From RH-AL1 sp965214415 (GTDB taxonomy: Bacteria > Pseudomonadota > Alphaproteobacteria > Rhizobiales > Beijerinckiaceae): DNA of 64,000 nucleotides. Made by a program: the position numbers and the translations under genes. Positions 35,301 through 43,279 of the stretch are shown here, one piece after another (the first letter of the stretch is position 1; each line of letters starts with the position of its first letter). Where the stretch lies: assembly GCA_965214415.1 (NCBI GenBank), contig CBDCBQ010000003.1, positions 2,418,001 to 2,482,000 of the forward strand. The letters are read 5' to 3'. The notes under the pieces are model-generated. The model searched no databases, had not been told where the DNA came from, and saw only the letters and a list, made by a program, of their open reading frames with translations.

Positions 35301-35787
35301 GGCTGGCGGCGCGGTCTTGCGCTTCGAGTACGGATAAGGTCGAGCGCATCTCCGCCATCTTGGCAACGATCGTTTCCGTCAGACGCGCCCCTTCCGATTG
35401 CAGTTCGGCGTCATCGGCTAGAAGCCGCTGGAACCCGGCGGTTTCAATCGAAACCTTCACGTTGGCCGTCGTGAACGTCGCCAGATAGCTCTTGTCCAGC
35501 GTAAGGACGTAGCCGCGTTGCCCGGATTCTGCGTGTGCGACCGCCGAACCAAGCCTGGTGACCGTACGCAGGATCTCGTAGTCCGCGCGAGCCTGCTGGC
35601 GGGCGATCGTCGCGTGACTCTGCATCGCGAACAACACGAAGCCGGCGAGCGCGATAAGGTTGGCCGCGACGACGAGGCCGAAGACCATTTTCGAAACACG
35701 CAGCTTGCGACGCATCAGCAGGATGCAACAGCTCGCCGCGAGGCCGGCGGCGGCGACGGTCGCATAGCACCAAACAGTTTGGAACAT
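32356..35787 (-). CDS. CHASE3-PAS hybrid sensor histidine kinase with receiver and Hpt-like domains
   Basis: Membrane sensor kinase of 1143 residues. Domains in order: two N-terminal helices (about 5-25, 34-55), a CHASE3 periplasmic region (about 65-205, with AESGQRGYVLT), a helix near 215-235, three PAS/PAC units (about 250-610), a HisKA dimer helix with FLAAMSHEIRTPLNSIIGF near 655, HATPase_c with the G boxes (about 765-885), a receiver with DIVLMDVQMPGMGG (about 905-1020), and an Hpt-like C-terminus (about 1040-1130) whose AHVVTSVAGMLGF carries the likely phosphorylated histidine. It thus has a full internal phosphorelay. A REC-Hpt gene lies 29 bases upstream on the same strand, behind a CtrA box. 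Confidence 0.92.
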   Translation of the reverse strand: MFQTVWCYATVAAAGLAASCCILLMRRKLRVSKMVFGLVVAANLIALAGFVLFAMQSHATIARQQARADYEILRTVTRLGSAVAHAESGQRGYVLTLDKSYLATFTTANVKVSIETAGFQRLLADDAELQSEGARLTETIVAKMAEMRSTLSVLEAQDRAASLAIIQTNRGLQLEATIDGLVDDLRGRVQTRLSTLVSHDTRMDTRIGLATGALLFLAVLAILSASVLAARDHEQRAVARAELESRARALALAGEMANIGHWRLDVDPPHLMWSDHVFRIHGLEPGDTPPLADAITFYAEDDRAKVAAAVELAIATGGGIHFEARLVRADGRLVDVICRGICDLDAAGKTRSVFGIFMDVTTIRRSEREIVDRNAMFALAGELADIGHWRIGVPGGEVFWSDQVFRIHGLDPASGQPSAEEARSFLNPDEAARIEALMDHAAEQGEGFQFETRLLRRDGVALDVVSRGICDRDKDGKVTSMFGVLQDVTSIRQSERSLKTSERLYRLLAENVTDVIVRYDAETRLNFISPSSAELLGRDPYALVGTRVVDLVHPDDRAAVAAGLFAWDAGENSCHLGIECRLAHESGDWIWVEANACRFNDGSGDEGTIAVIRDFRLRKQAQDRIAAAMETADVARRQAESANQAKSDFLAAMSHEIRTPLNSIIGFTGLMLDNRSLKGDLRHQTEIVRSSGAALLTVINDVLDFSKIEAGKIEIEEIAFAPRALLGNVLSIVRGMAIAKSLDISANLDAALPDGLLGDQARIQQVLLNLLNNAVKFTAQGSVTLNVRVERDDKDSTRLRFSVVDTGVGIDKSKQDRLFKRFSQADASVSRQYGGSGLGLAICKRLVELMGGEIGVYSDEGRGSSFWFTLTMPRAKVLVQTGSADDATAAAKGRLLLVEDIEVNQLLARTLLEADGHKVDIVSSGEDAIEAVQASSYDIVLMDVQMPGMGGIAATRAIRALPGMASLPIVAMTANVLTEQVREFREIGMDDHVGKPINRAELRATLSRWLLAARPAASEEATPTFDAIAFDAIAGLLGPDKTNETLRKFLREIDGRLDAANLGAANSDAACRETFQRDAHVVTSVAGMLGFVDLAQTCAAIVVSPLDAADFEPKAVEVVRAKASAMLRVIALIGGQATTAVAA

Positions 35788-35816
35788 CGCGGCCCCCCGA
35801 CTCGATGCGGCGAAGC

Positions 35817-36566
35817 CTAAACTTCGGCTTCCCGATATTCTATCGCCGCGAAATGCCGATCCAGGCGAGCCACGGCGGCCTCCAGCGCACCGCGAAGCTC
35901 ACCGGTGGGCCCGGCCGCGTCATCGTCCGGCGCGGGCTCGCGCAGACCTCGGCAGCAATGCGTGACGTCAAGAAAGCCGAGCATTCCGCTTGTCGAGGCG
36001 ACGTCGTGGGCAAGCCGATGCAGAGCCTCCCCGGGCTCGGCCTCGAACGTCAGCGCAAGCAACGCGCAAAACTGATCGCGAAGCTTGAGCAAGAAGCCAC
36101 GCATCCGCTCGCTGCCGAGCCGCGCGACCCATTCTTCGTATTGTCGGCGCTGCCAAGGGTCGACCGGCGCGGCGATGGCCGTCGCGAGAAAAACCCGCTC
36201 GATTTCACGCAGAAGCTCGTGCGGCGCGATCGGCCGGGCGATATGCGCCATGCCCACTTCGGCCGACCGTTGCCGATCAACCTCGCCGCTTCGGGCAGAC
36301 AGGGCGGCGAGCCGAGGTACGCCGGTCTCGGCGCGCCGTATCGCGGCCGCGGCCTCGTGCCCGCCGAGACCCGGCATCTCGAGGTCCATCAGCACGAGAT
36401 CGTATTGCTTCCGTCCCAGGGCAGCGAGCGCCGAAGGGCCGTCGTCGACGCTGTCGACCTCGTAGGTCGCCCCCCGCAGAACCGCCGCGGTCAGCGTGCG
36501 ATTAAGCTCGAAATCGTCGACGATGAGAATGCGATTATGGGCAACGGCGGGGGCAACGGCGCCCAT
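35817..36566 (-). CDS. REC-Hpt two-domain response regulator
   Basis: Cytoplasmic phosphorelay protein of 249 residues. The receiver (about 10-125) has the acidic pocket ILIVDDFE and the phosphorylation site DLVLMDLEMPGLGG. The C-terminal half is Hpt-like, with HRLAHDVASTSGMLGF closely matching the Hpt tail of the downstream hybrid kinase (both end in MLGF after an AH motif). There is no DNA-binding or enzymatic output domain, so it should act only as a relay. It is the first gene of the two-gene operon and is preceded by a CtrA-type box about 46-60 bases from the start codon. Confidence 0.82.
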   Translation of the reverse strand: MGAVAPAVAHNRILIVDDFELNRTLTAAVLRGATYEVDSVDDGPSALAALGRKQYDLVLMDLEMPGLGGHEAAAAIRRAETGVPRLAALSARSGEVDRQRSAEVGMAHIARPIAPHELLREIERVFLATAIAAPVDPWQRRQYEEWVARLGSERMRGFLLKLRDQFCALLALTFEAEPGEALHRLAHDVASTSGMLGFLDVTHCCRGLREPAPDDDAAGPTGELRGALEAAVARLDRHFAAIEYREAEV

Positions 36567-36611
36567 GCGGAATTCTCGGACTCAGAGGACGCGATCAAGG
36601 TGTCCAAACCA

Positions 36612-36626
36612 TTAACGGAGCATTAA
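36612..36626 (-). promoter_or_regulatory. CtrA-type binding box
   Basis: The sequence TTAA-CGGAGCA-TTAA matches the CtrA consensus TTAA-N7-TTAA exactly and reads the same way in both directions. It lies 46-60 bases before the REC-Hpt start codon, at promoter distance, and has no gene on the other side that it would obviously serve. Confidence 0.65.
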
Positions 36627-36716
36627 CCTTGAGAATTCGTGTACAAGGAAAAGGACATCCCGCGACAACGTGGCACAACACACCTCCTTCTGCCGTCGCG
36701 ACGCGCTTGACGTCGC

Positions 36717-37835
36717 TCAGGCGGCGAGGAAGTCGAGAACAGCCTGACGGAAGGCGTCGGGTGCTTCGAGATGCGGGACGTGGCCGACGCCCGGCACCAT
36801 CACGAGCTTTCCGTCGCGCAAATCCTTGACGGCGGCGGGCGCCGCCTCTGGGATCGACGGCATCTTCGCCGCCATCTCCGGGGAGGCGTACGACTTGAGC
36901 GGCGCGGACGCGTCTTTCTCGCCGACGATCACCAGCGTCTTGGCGCGGATATCGTCGTACTCGTCGCGTACCGGCTCGCGATAGATCATCTGGTAGGTCA
37001 AAGCCGACGCCTTGCAGAAGCGGTCGTACTCGCCGCTCTGGGCGACGCGCATGCGCCATTCGACGAAGGGCTCCATCGCATCGGCCGGCAGCACGGGAAG
37101 AAGGTTGCGCAAGAACGCCCGGTAGCTCGCCACCGTCTGGCGATGCTCGGCGGCGACCAGAGTCTCCGTCGTCTGCGGTGGGATGAAACGACGATAGTCG
37201 ACGAGCCCGAGCGGATCCTCGAGGATCAGGCGATCCACGCGCGCCGGAAACGCGGCAGCGATTCGCACCGCCAGCATGCCTCCCGTCGAATGACCGATGA
37301 AGGTCGCCTGACCGATCTGCAGGCCGCCGAGCAGGTCGAGCGTGTGGCGCGCCAGCATGTCGAACGAATAGTTGATGTCGGGCTTCGCGGATTTGTTGAA
37401 GCCGAGCTGATCCGGCACGACGACGCGAAAGCCGGCGGCGGTCAGATCCTTGATCGGGCTTGACCAGTACGAAGAATCGAAATTCTTACCATGCAGGAGG
37501 ACCACCGTCCGATTGCGTGGTTTCGTCGTCGGCGCGATGTCCATATAAGCCATCCGCAGGCTCTCGCCGCCGACGCTGCACGCCCGCAGTCCGACATGCG
37601 CGGGATAGGGCCAGCTTTCGAGGCCGATGCCGAGCGGCGCGTCGTAACGATCGGGGAGTGGGCTCGCACCGGAGTGAGCGACCGGCAGCGCCATGGATGT
37701 CGCGACCGGCGCGACGAGGGCCGCGGCGAGAGGCACGAGGGCCGAACGGCGCGAGATCAGGGGCAAGGTCGGACAAAAGGCATGACAGGCTTCCATTGGG
37801 AAGGCGCGATGGGTAGAGGCGCGATCCGTGGGCAT
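36717..37835 (-). CDS. Exported alpha/beta hydrolase
   Basis: Alpha/beta-hydrolase of 372 residues. A twin-arginine-like leader (ISRRSALVPLAAALVAPVA, near residues 27-45) suggests export to the periplasm. The fold shows the oxyanion HGKNFDSSYW, the nucleophile elbow GHSTGG, the acid in VIVGEKDASA, and the histidine in VPGVGHVPHLEAP. No substrate can be inferred. A later start at 37796 is possible and keeps the leader. It lies 150 bases after the REC-Hpt start region and is divergent from yggS with a 58-base gap. Confidence 0.82.
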   Translation of the reverse strand: MPTDRASTHRAFPMEACHAFCPTLPLISRRSALVPLAAALVAPVATSMALPVAHSGASPLPDRYDAPLGIGLESWPYPAHVGLRACSVGGESLRMAYMDIAPTTKPRNRTVVLLHGKNFDSSYWSSPIKDLTAAGFRVVVPDQLGFNKSAKPDINYSFDMLARHTLDLLGGLQIGQATFIGHSTGGMLAVRIAAAFPARVDRLILEDPLGLVDYRRFIPPQTTETLVAAEHRQTVASYRAFLRNLLPVLPADAMEPFVEWRMRVAQSGEYDRFCKASALTYQMIYREPVRDEYDDIRAKTLVIVGEKDASAPLKSYASPEMAAKMPSIPEAAPAAVKDLRDGKLVMVPGVGHVPHLEAPDAFRQAVLDFLAA

Positions 37836-37893
37836 ACGCCGCGGTTTCCCCCACCCAACGCAAAACTTCGTGAGCTTAGGTCGGTTCTAAATC

Positions 37894-38568
37894 ATGACAC
37901 GTACCTCGCCAGATATCATCGAGCGACTGACCGAGGTTCGATCGCGCATCGAACGTGCCGCGCGCGATTGCGGACGCGACCGACATGGCATCACCCTCGT
38001 TTGCGTCAGCAAGACCTTCGAGGCGGAGGCGATTGTGCCGGTGCTCGAGGCGGGCGAGCTCGTCTTCGGCGAGAACCGCGTGCAGGAGGCCCAGGGCAAA
38101 TGGCCGGCCCTGCGCGAGCGCTATTCCAATATCGATCTGCACCTGATCGGCCCACTCCAGTCGAACAAGGCGGATGACGCGGTCGCCCTCTTCGACACGA
38201 TCGAGACCGTCGACCGACCGAAGATCGCCGCCGCGCTGGCTAAGGCGATCGACAAGGCGGGGCGCCACCCGCGCCTCTTCGTGCAGGTCAACACCGGCGC
38301 CGAGCCGCAGAAGGCCGGCGTGCTGCCGCAGGAGGCCGACTCCTTCCTCGCCACCTGCCGCGACGAGCACAAGCTGACGATCGCCGGCCTGATGTGCATC
38401 CCGCCGATCGACGACCAGGCCTCGCCGCACTTCGCGCTGCTCGCGACGATCGCCGCGCGCAATGGGATCGCCAGCCTGTCGATGGGCATGAGCGCCGACT
38501 TCGAACTCGGCATCCAGCTCGGCGCGACGCACGTCCGGGTGGGCAGCTCGATCTTCGGGGCGCGATAA
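37894..38568 (+). CDS. YggS-family PLP homeostasis protein
   Basis: Cytoplasmic pyridoxal 5'-phosphate-binding protein of 224 residues that buffers free PLP and affects amino-acid pools. The PLP lysine lies in LVCVSKT near residue 40; FGENRVQEAQGKW, HLIGPLQSNKAD, GLMCIPP, LSMGMSADFE and HVRVGSSIFGAR are all conserved. It converges on the transpeptidase gene, with 30 bases between stops. Confidence 0.95.
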   Translation: MTRTSPDIIERLTEVRSRIERAARDCGRDRHGITLVCVSKTFEAEAIVPVLEAGELVFGENRVQEAQGKWPALRERYSNIDLHLIGPLQSNKADDAVALFDTIETVDRPKIAAALAKAIDKAGRHPRLFVQVNTGAEPQKAGVLPQEADSFLATCRDEHKLTIAGLMCIPPIDDQASPHFALLATIAARNGIASLSMGMSADFELGIQLGATHVRVGSSIFGAR

Positions 38569-38598
38569 GGTCGGGCTGCGGCGCGATGGATCGCGCTG

Positions 38599-39186
38599 TC
38601 AGCATACCCTAAGTCGTACTCGGCTCCCCAGCCGCGGCAGCAGCCGCCGCATGTCGTCCGGACGCAGTGCCACACACCCGAGCGTCGGCGGCATGCCGGG
38701 CTTCGCGCAATGAAGAAAGATCGCGCTGCCTCGGCCGACGCGACGCGGGCTCATGTTGTAGTCGAGCGCGAAGACGACATCGTAGAGTCCGTCGTGCCGC
38801 CACATCACCTCGTGTCCCTCGGCCATCGGCAGCGGCGCGGGCCGATTGTAGCGCGGCGACGCCGGAGCATCACACCAGCCAAGATTTCGGGTCAGTGGAC
38901 GCAACGGCAGCCGGCAAGCCGGGCGGCTCGTTTTGTCAGGCCGGAAGTAGCCCCACAGTACCCGCATCGACGCCACAGGCGTCGCCCCATCGCCCTCGCG
39001 CTTGTCATGGCGAACGCCCGACTTGCCGAGCGCGCACGAAAGCGTGATCTGCCCAGCCTTGACATGCCCGCGTGGGCCGCTTTCACCCGGCAGACGCGGC
39101 GCCGGCCGCACGATAAGGGTCGCAAGTCCGGTCCTGACCTGGACGCGCCTCGTTCTACTCGGTTTCGTCACCGGTTGCGGTTCCAT
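38599..39186 (-). CDS. YkuD-type L,D-transpeptidase family protein
   Basis: Cell-wall cross-linking enzyme of 195 residues. The YkuD active site is present near the C-terminus: IFLHCAKPGMPPTLGCVAL with the catalytic cysteine after LG, the upstream histidine in FLH and the RPDDM segment that follows. No classical signal peptide is seen, so export is unclear unless a start further in is used. It resembles the short 'L,D-transpeptidase family' proteins of Hyphomicrobiales. It is divergent from the OmpR-type regulator, with 83 bases between starts. Confidence 0.85.
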   Translation of the reverse strand: MEPQPVTKPSRTRRVQVRTGLATLIVRPAPRLPGESGPRGHVKAGQITLSCALGKSGVRHDKREGDGATPVASMRVLWGYFRPDKTSRPACRLPLRPLTRNLGWCDAPASPRYNRPAPLPMAEGHEVMWRHDGLYDVVFALDYNMSPRRVGRGSAIFLHCAKPGMPPTLGCVALRPDDMRRLLPRLGSRVRLRVC

Positions 39187-39269
39187 CCAGGCGCTTGCGC
39201 GGCGCCGACGAAGCGCGCACCGTGCCTTCCGCGTTTAGGCGGGCGGCGCGGCGGAGACCAGAGGGCTCA

Positions 39270-39953
39270 ATGCAGGTTCGCAAAATCCTTATCGCGGACG
39301 ATGATGACGACTTACGCGCCGCGCTCGCCGAACAGCTGGCGCTCTATGACGAGTTCGAGCCGGTCCAGGCGAGCGATGCGCGCGACGCGATCGAACGCTC
39401 GCAGCGGGAGCGGCCGGACCTGGTGCTCATGGATGTTGGGCTGCCCGACATGGATGGACGCGAAGCCGTCAAGCAGCTCCGCATCGGCGGCTTCAAGAAC
39501 CCGATCATCATGCTGACCGGCCACGATGGCGAGGCCGATACGGTGATCGGGTTGGAAGCCGGCGCGAACGACTACGTGACAAAGCCATTCCGCTTCGCCG
39601 TTCTCCTCGCTCGCATGCGGGCGCATCTGCGCCAACACGAGACCAGCGACGACGCCTCGTTTCGCATCGGTCCCTACACATTCCAGCCGGGCTCGAAGCA
39701 GCTCGTCACCGAGGCTGGCGGCAAGCTGCGTCTCACCGAGAAGGAGACAGCGATCCTTCGCTATCTCTATCGCGCCGGCAAGGACGTGGTGTCGCGCGAG
39801 GTGCTGCTCCGCGAGGTTTGGGGCTACAACGCCGCGGTGACCACGCATACGCTGGAGACGCACATCTACCGTCTGCGGCAGAAGATCGAGACCGACCCCA
39901 CCAAGGCGCAGCTCCTCGTGACCGAGGGCGGCGGCTACAAGCTGGTTCCCTGA
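39270..39953 (+). CDS. OmpR/PhoB-family response regulator
   Basis: DNA-binding response regulator of 227 residues. The receiver has the acidic pocket IADDDDD, phosphorylation site Asp55 in LVLMDVGLPDMDG, and the switch lysine in TKPF. A winged helix follows (about 130-227), ending with HTLETHIYRLRQKIETDP...LLVTEGGGYKLV. No cognate kinase is adjacent. The ATG is chosen over an upstream open frame because the receiver starts there. The cyclic-nucleotide-binding gene starts nine bases after its stop, a pairing seen in related genomes. Confidence 0.92.
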   Translation: MQVRKILIADDDDDLRAALAEQLALYDEFEPVQASDARDAIERSQRERPDLVLMDVGLPDMDGREAVKQLRIGGFKNPIIMLTGHDGEADTVIGLEAGANDYVTKPFRFAVLLARMRAHLRQHETSDDASFRIGPYTFQPGSKQLVTEAGGKLRLTEKETAILRYLYRAGKDVVSREVLLREVWGYNAAVTTHTLETHIYRLRQKIETDPTKAQLLVTEGGGYKLVP

Positions 39954-39962
39954 GGTCGACCC

Positions 39963-40427
39963 ATGGCGCTGCAGGACAATGTCCGCAACCTCGCGATGAA
40001 CCCGACGCTGCGCGATCTCGAGCCGGACGCGTTGCGGCTCATCGCGTTCTCGGCCGAGACGCGCATTTTACGAGCCGGCGACGTGCTGTTCCGTAGGGGC
40101 GAGACGTCGGATGCCGGCTTCGTGCTGCTGAGCGGTGCGCTCGCTCTTGAAACAGGCGTCGGACATGCCGCGGTCGTAAGACCGCCAACGCTCGTCGGCG
40201 AGTCCGCGCTCGTCACGGAGACCACACGCGGCGCTACCGCGCTGGCCCGCGAGCCGTCGAGCGTCCTGCGGATCACGCGCGCGTTGTTCCACCGCGTCCT
40301 TGCCGAATACCCCGATAGCGCAACGCGACTGCATCGCACCCTGCTCGATCGTCTGCTCGTACTGACGCACGAGCTGGACGCGGTCGCGGCAACATCGACC
40401 GGCAAGCATCTTGAATTTCAAGAATGA
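39963..40427 (+). CDS. Cyclic-nucleotide-binding (Crp/Fnr-like) domain protein without HTH
   Basis: Small protein of 154 residues made almost entirely of one cyclic-nucleotide-binding jelly-roll (about 15-130), with ILRAGDVLFRRGETSDAGFVLLSGAL typical of the fold. There is no helix-turn-helix after it, so it is not a transcription factor on its own. It probably acts with the response regulator nine bases upstream. The stop overlaps the start of the glutathione transferase gene by four bases (ATGA). The ligand is unknown. Confidence 0.85.
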   Translation: MALQDNVRNLAMNPTLRDLEPDALRLIAFSAETRILRAGDVLFRRGETSDAGFVLLSGALALETGVGHAAVVRPPTLVGESALVTETTRGATALAREPSSVLRITRALFHRVLAEYPDSATRLHRTLLDRLLVLTHELDAVAATSTGKHLEFQE

Positions 40428-41041
40428 GCGACGAACTCGTCTTCTACACGCATCCGATGTCGCGCGGGCGGATCGTGCGCTGGATGCTCGAGGAGATCGG
40501 CGCGCCATATCGAACCGAGGTGATGGACTACGCGACGAGCCTCAAATCGCCCGAGTACCTCGCGATCAATCCGATGGGCAAGGTTCCGGCGATACGTCAT
40601 GGCTCAACGGTCGTGACCGAGGCGCCGGCGATCTGCGCCTATCTCGCCGATGCGTTTCCAGCGGCCGGCTTGGCCCCCGCGATGTCGGAGCGTGGCGCCT
40701 ACTATCGCTGGCTGTTCTTCGGCGCCGGGCCGCTCGAGGCGGCGGTGACCAACAAGGCGCTCGGCGTCGAGATCCCGCCGGAGCGACGCCGCATGGCGGG
40801 CTACGGCCATCTCGACGACGTGCTGCGGACAATCGAGGCCGCGGTCTCGACGAATACCTATCTCGTCGGAGAACGCTTCTCGGCCGCCGATCTCTATCTC
40901 GCCTCGGGTCTCGGCTTCGGCATGATGTTCGGCGGCATCGACCGGCGCCCGGCGTTCGAAGCCTATGTCGGGCATCTGGCCGCGCGACCTGCGGCAGTCC
41001 GCGCCCGCGAGATCGACGACGCGCTGCTCGCCAATTCGTAA
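40424..41041 (+). CDS. Glutathione S-transferase
   Basis: Cytoplasmic transferase of 205 residues. The N-terminal thioredoxin-like domain has YTHPMSRGRIVRWMLEEIGAPY, with the conserved NPMGKVPAI and cis-proline, and the ITEAPAIC-like segment (VTEAPAICAYLAD). The helical C-terminal domain contains the usual GERFSAADLYLASGL signature. It is translationally coupled to the cyclic-nucleotide-binding gene. Substrate unknown. Confidence 0.92.
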   Translation: MSDELVFYTHPMSRGRIVRWMLEEIGAPYRTEVMDYATSLKSPEYLAINPMGKVPAIRHGSTVVTEAPAICAYLADAFPAAGLAPAMSERGAYYRWLFFGAGPLEAAVTNKALGVEIPPERRRMAGYGHLDDVLRTIEAAVSTNTYLVGERFSAADLYLASGLGFGMMFGGIDRRPAFEAYVGHLAARPAAVRAREIDDALLANS

Positions 41042-41387
41042 GGAATGGACTTAGGAGCGGATGGAGCGTCGGCGCTTCCTCGCGCCGCCAGTCAACGCAA
41101 CACGTGTAGATCAACGGCTCCCTCGTGACACGTACGCCGACGCGATCATGACACGCGTGAAGCTTTTTTCATCGACGTCGGCGCTTGTTAAATCGTAGCG
41201 AAGGCGCTATGCGGGCTCCGAGTACAGTAGAGTCAGCCGCTCGCCGGAAGATCATTTGTACTCACCGCTTGGTGCACGGCCCGCGACTTGTTCGATTGGT
41301 CAGCCTTCCCGACGACGACGGGCGGCTACAAGCAACCATCGCTGGCATAAAAATCCAGCGTCCCTCATGGTCTTGAAAGGACGACCT
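41042..41387. other. Gene-free upstream region of the mucR-like gene
   Basis: No open reading frame is convincing here. The element ACACG occurs three times (about 41100, 41128 and 41151, the last two as TGACACG), and a run of six T lies near 41165. The region is richer in A+T than its surroundings, as expected for a gene whose product binds AT-rich DNA and represses itself. Promoter elements cannot be placed with confidence. Confidence 0.5.
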
Positions 41388-41885
41388 TTGGAACCCTCCG
41401 ACGACATCAGCTTGGCCTTCGACAGCGCCTCCGGCGCGCACATCGATCTCACAACGAGCATTGTTTCCGCCTACGTCAGCCATAATTCGCTTCGCGCGGC
41501 CGATCTTCCCGACCTGATCGCCAACGTGCATTCGGCGCTGCACGGCCTGACAGCACCCGTCGAGGCGCCGGTCGCGTCCGCGCCGCCGACCCCCGCCGTC
41601 GCGATCAAGAAGTCCGTCACCGACGACTTCATCATTTGCCTGGAGGACGGGAAGAAGTTTCGCTCGCTGAAGCGTCACATCGGGACGGTCTACAAGCTCA
41701 GCCCGGAGCAATATCGCGAGAAGTGGGGCTTGCCGCGCGACTACCCGATGGTCGCGCCCGCCTATTCGGCGATCCGCTCGCGCCTCGCCAAGGACATCGG
41801 CCTCGGCCAGCAGAGGGGCGCGGATGTCGCGGCGGACGGCGAAGCGGCGGCACCGGTTCGACGCGGTCGACGCGCGAGCAAGTAA
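41388..41885 (+). CDS. MucR/Ros-family zinc-finger-type transcriptional regulator
   Basis: Nucleoid-type regulator of 165 residues that controls exopolysaccharide, motility and virulence genes in related bacteria. The MucR core is clear: IVSAYVSHNSL...LPDLIANVH, then FIICLEDGKKFRSLKRHI...REKWGLPRDYPMVAPAYSAIRS. The zinc finger keeps Cys and His (CLED...KRH), but the last ligand position reads GTVY instead of THH/THY, so it may not bind zinc, as known for some relatives. A basic tail ends it. The frame is open upstream, but the TTG start at 41388 has GAAAGGA seven bases before it, while the upstream ATG at 41367 has none. Confidence 0.9.
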   Translation: MEPSDDISLAFDSASGAHIDLTTSIVSAYVSHNSLRAADLPDLIANVHSALHGLTAPVEAPVASAPPTPAVAIKKSVTDDFIICLEDGKKFRSLKRHIGTVYKLSPEQYREKWGLPRDYPMVAPAYSAIRSRLAKDIGLGQQRGADVAADGEAAAPVRRGRRASK

Positions 41886-42010
41886 GTTCCGCGATCACCT
41901 CGGGCAGCTTCGAGCCGTCGCGCTTGATCGAGAACGATGGGAGGGCACGGGCCATTGCGGGGGCCCGCCCCGCGCGCTAACCAGCACGCGACCTCCGGAT
42001 CGGGACGACC

Positions 42011-43108
42011 ATGGGTTTTAAATGCGGCATCGTCGGCCTGCCGAACGTCGGCAAGTCGACCCTCTTCAACGCGCTGACGCAGACGGCGGCCGCGCAGGCG
42101 GCGAATTATCCGTTCTGCACGATCGAGCCGAACGTCGGCGATGTCGCCGTGCCCGACGAGCGGCTCGCCTTGCTGGCCGATATCGCGAGCTCGAAGGAGA
42201 TCATCCCGACGCGGCTGACTTTCGTCGACATCGCCGGACTCGTCCGCGGCGCCTCCAAGGGCGAAGGGCTCGGCAACCAGTTCCTGGCCAACATTCGCGA
42301 ATGCGATGCGATCGCCCATGTCGTGCGTTGCTTCGAGGATGACGACATCACCCATGTCGACGGCAAGATCGCGCCCCTGGCCGACATCGAGACGATCGAG
42401 ACCGAGCTGATGCTGGCCGACCTCGAGAGCCTCGAAAAGCGTGTGATCCCGCTGGAAAAACGCGTAAAGGGCGCCGACAAGGAAGCCAAGGAGCTGCTCG
42501 ACCTGATGATGCGCTGCCTGCTGCCGCTGCGCGAGGGCAAGCCGGCGCGGATGGTCGAGATCAAGCCCGAGGAGCGCCGCGCGTTCGTCGGGCTCGGCCT
42601 TCTGTCGTCGAAGCCCGTCCTTTACGTGTGCAACGTCGAGGAGGCGTCGGCCGACAAGGGCAACGCGTTCTCGGCGGAGGTCGAGGCCCGCGCCAAGTCG
42701 GAGGGCGCGGTGGCCGTCGTGGTCTCGGCGCAGATCGAGAGCGAGATCGCGGTGATGGCGGCCGGCGAACAGATCGAATATCTCGACGCGGTCGGGCTCG
42801 CCGAGCCTGGCCTCAATCGAGTGATCCGCGCCGGCTATCGGCTGCTGCACCTCATCACCTACTTTACCGTCGGCCCGAAGGAGGCGCGGGCCTGGACCGT
42901 GCCGCGGGGCACAAAAGGGCCGGCGGCGGCCGGCGTGATCCACACCGACTTCGAGAAGGGCTACATCCGCGCCGAGACGATCGCCTACGACGACTACATT
43001 GCCGGCAAAGGCGAGGCCGGCGCGCGCGAGGCTGGCAAGTTCAGATTGGAAGGCAAGGAATACGTCGTCGCGGATGGCGACGTCCTGCACTTCAGGTTCG
43101 CCAACTGA
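42011..43108 (+). CDS. ychF: YchF/OLA1-type ATPase
   Basis: Ribosome-associated P-loop ATPase of the Obg branch that prefers ATP, 365 residues. G1 is VGLPNVGKSTLFNAL, G3 is FVDIAGLVRGASKGEGLGN, the G4-like NVEEA replaces NKxD, and a coiled coil and C-terminal TGS domain (AWTVPRGTKGPAAAGVIHTDFEKGYIRAE) follow. The 3-base gap to the convergent small membrane-protein gene leaves no room for a terminator between them. Confidence 0.96.
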   Translation: MGFKCGIVGLPNVGKSTLFNALTQTAAAQAANYPFCTIEPNVGDVAVPDERLALLADIASSKEIIPTRLTFVDIAGLVRGASKGEGLGNQFLANIRECDAIAHVVRCFEDDDITHVDGKIAPLADIETIETELMLADLESLEKRVIPLEKRVKGADKEAKELLDLMMRCLLPLREGKPARMVEIKPEERRAFVGLGLLSSKPVLYVCNVEEASADKGNAFSAEVEARAKSEGAVAVVVSAQIESEIAVMAAGEQIEYLDAVGLAEPGLNRVIRAGYRLLHLITYFTVGPKEARAWTVPRGTKGPAAAGVIHTDFEKGYIRAETIAYDDYIAGKGEAGAREAGKFRLEGKEYVVADGDVLHFRFAN

Positions 43109-43111
43109 TGC

Positions 43112-43279
43112 TCAGAGCGACTTCGCATTGACGCTGGCGACCGGCCATTCATCCTGATGCATCATCACGGTGACGCCGCAGATGACCAGCATCAAGAGGA
43201 CGACGGCGACGGTGACCAAATTGCCGACGCGGGTGGCCTTCGGCGGCATGCTCCTGCGAGGCGGTAGCTCTGTCGGCAC
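43112..43279 (-). CDS. 55-residue membrane protein, paralogue 1
   Basis: Very small membrane protein starting at GTG with a good GGAGGG ribosome site five bases upstream. It has a short basic head (PTELPPRRSMPPKATR) and one helix of about 20 residues (LVTVAVVLLMLVICGVTVMM), then a short polar tail. It is closely related to the 55-residue protein encoded 117 bases upstream on the same strand: the two share the PTELPxRR start, length, helix position and the VLLMLVI core. Tandem duplication is the simplest explanation. I know no named family. Confidence 0.75.
   Translation of the reverse strand: MPTELPPRRSMPPKATRVGNLVTVAVVLLMLVICGVTVMMHQDEWPVASVNAKSL

Noticed and set aside
41945..41970. A CGGGCC...GGCCCG hairpin after the mucR-like gene as terminator
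   Set aside because: Only six base pairs, an eight-base loop and no T-run; very GC-rich sequence makes such pairs frequent.
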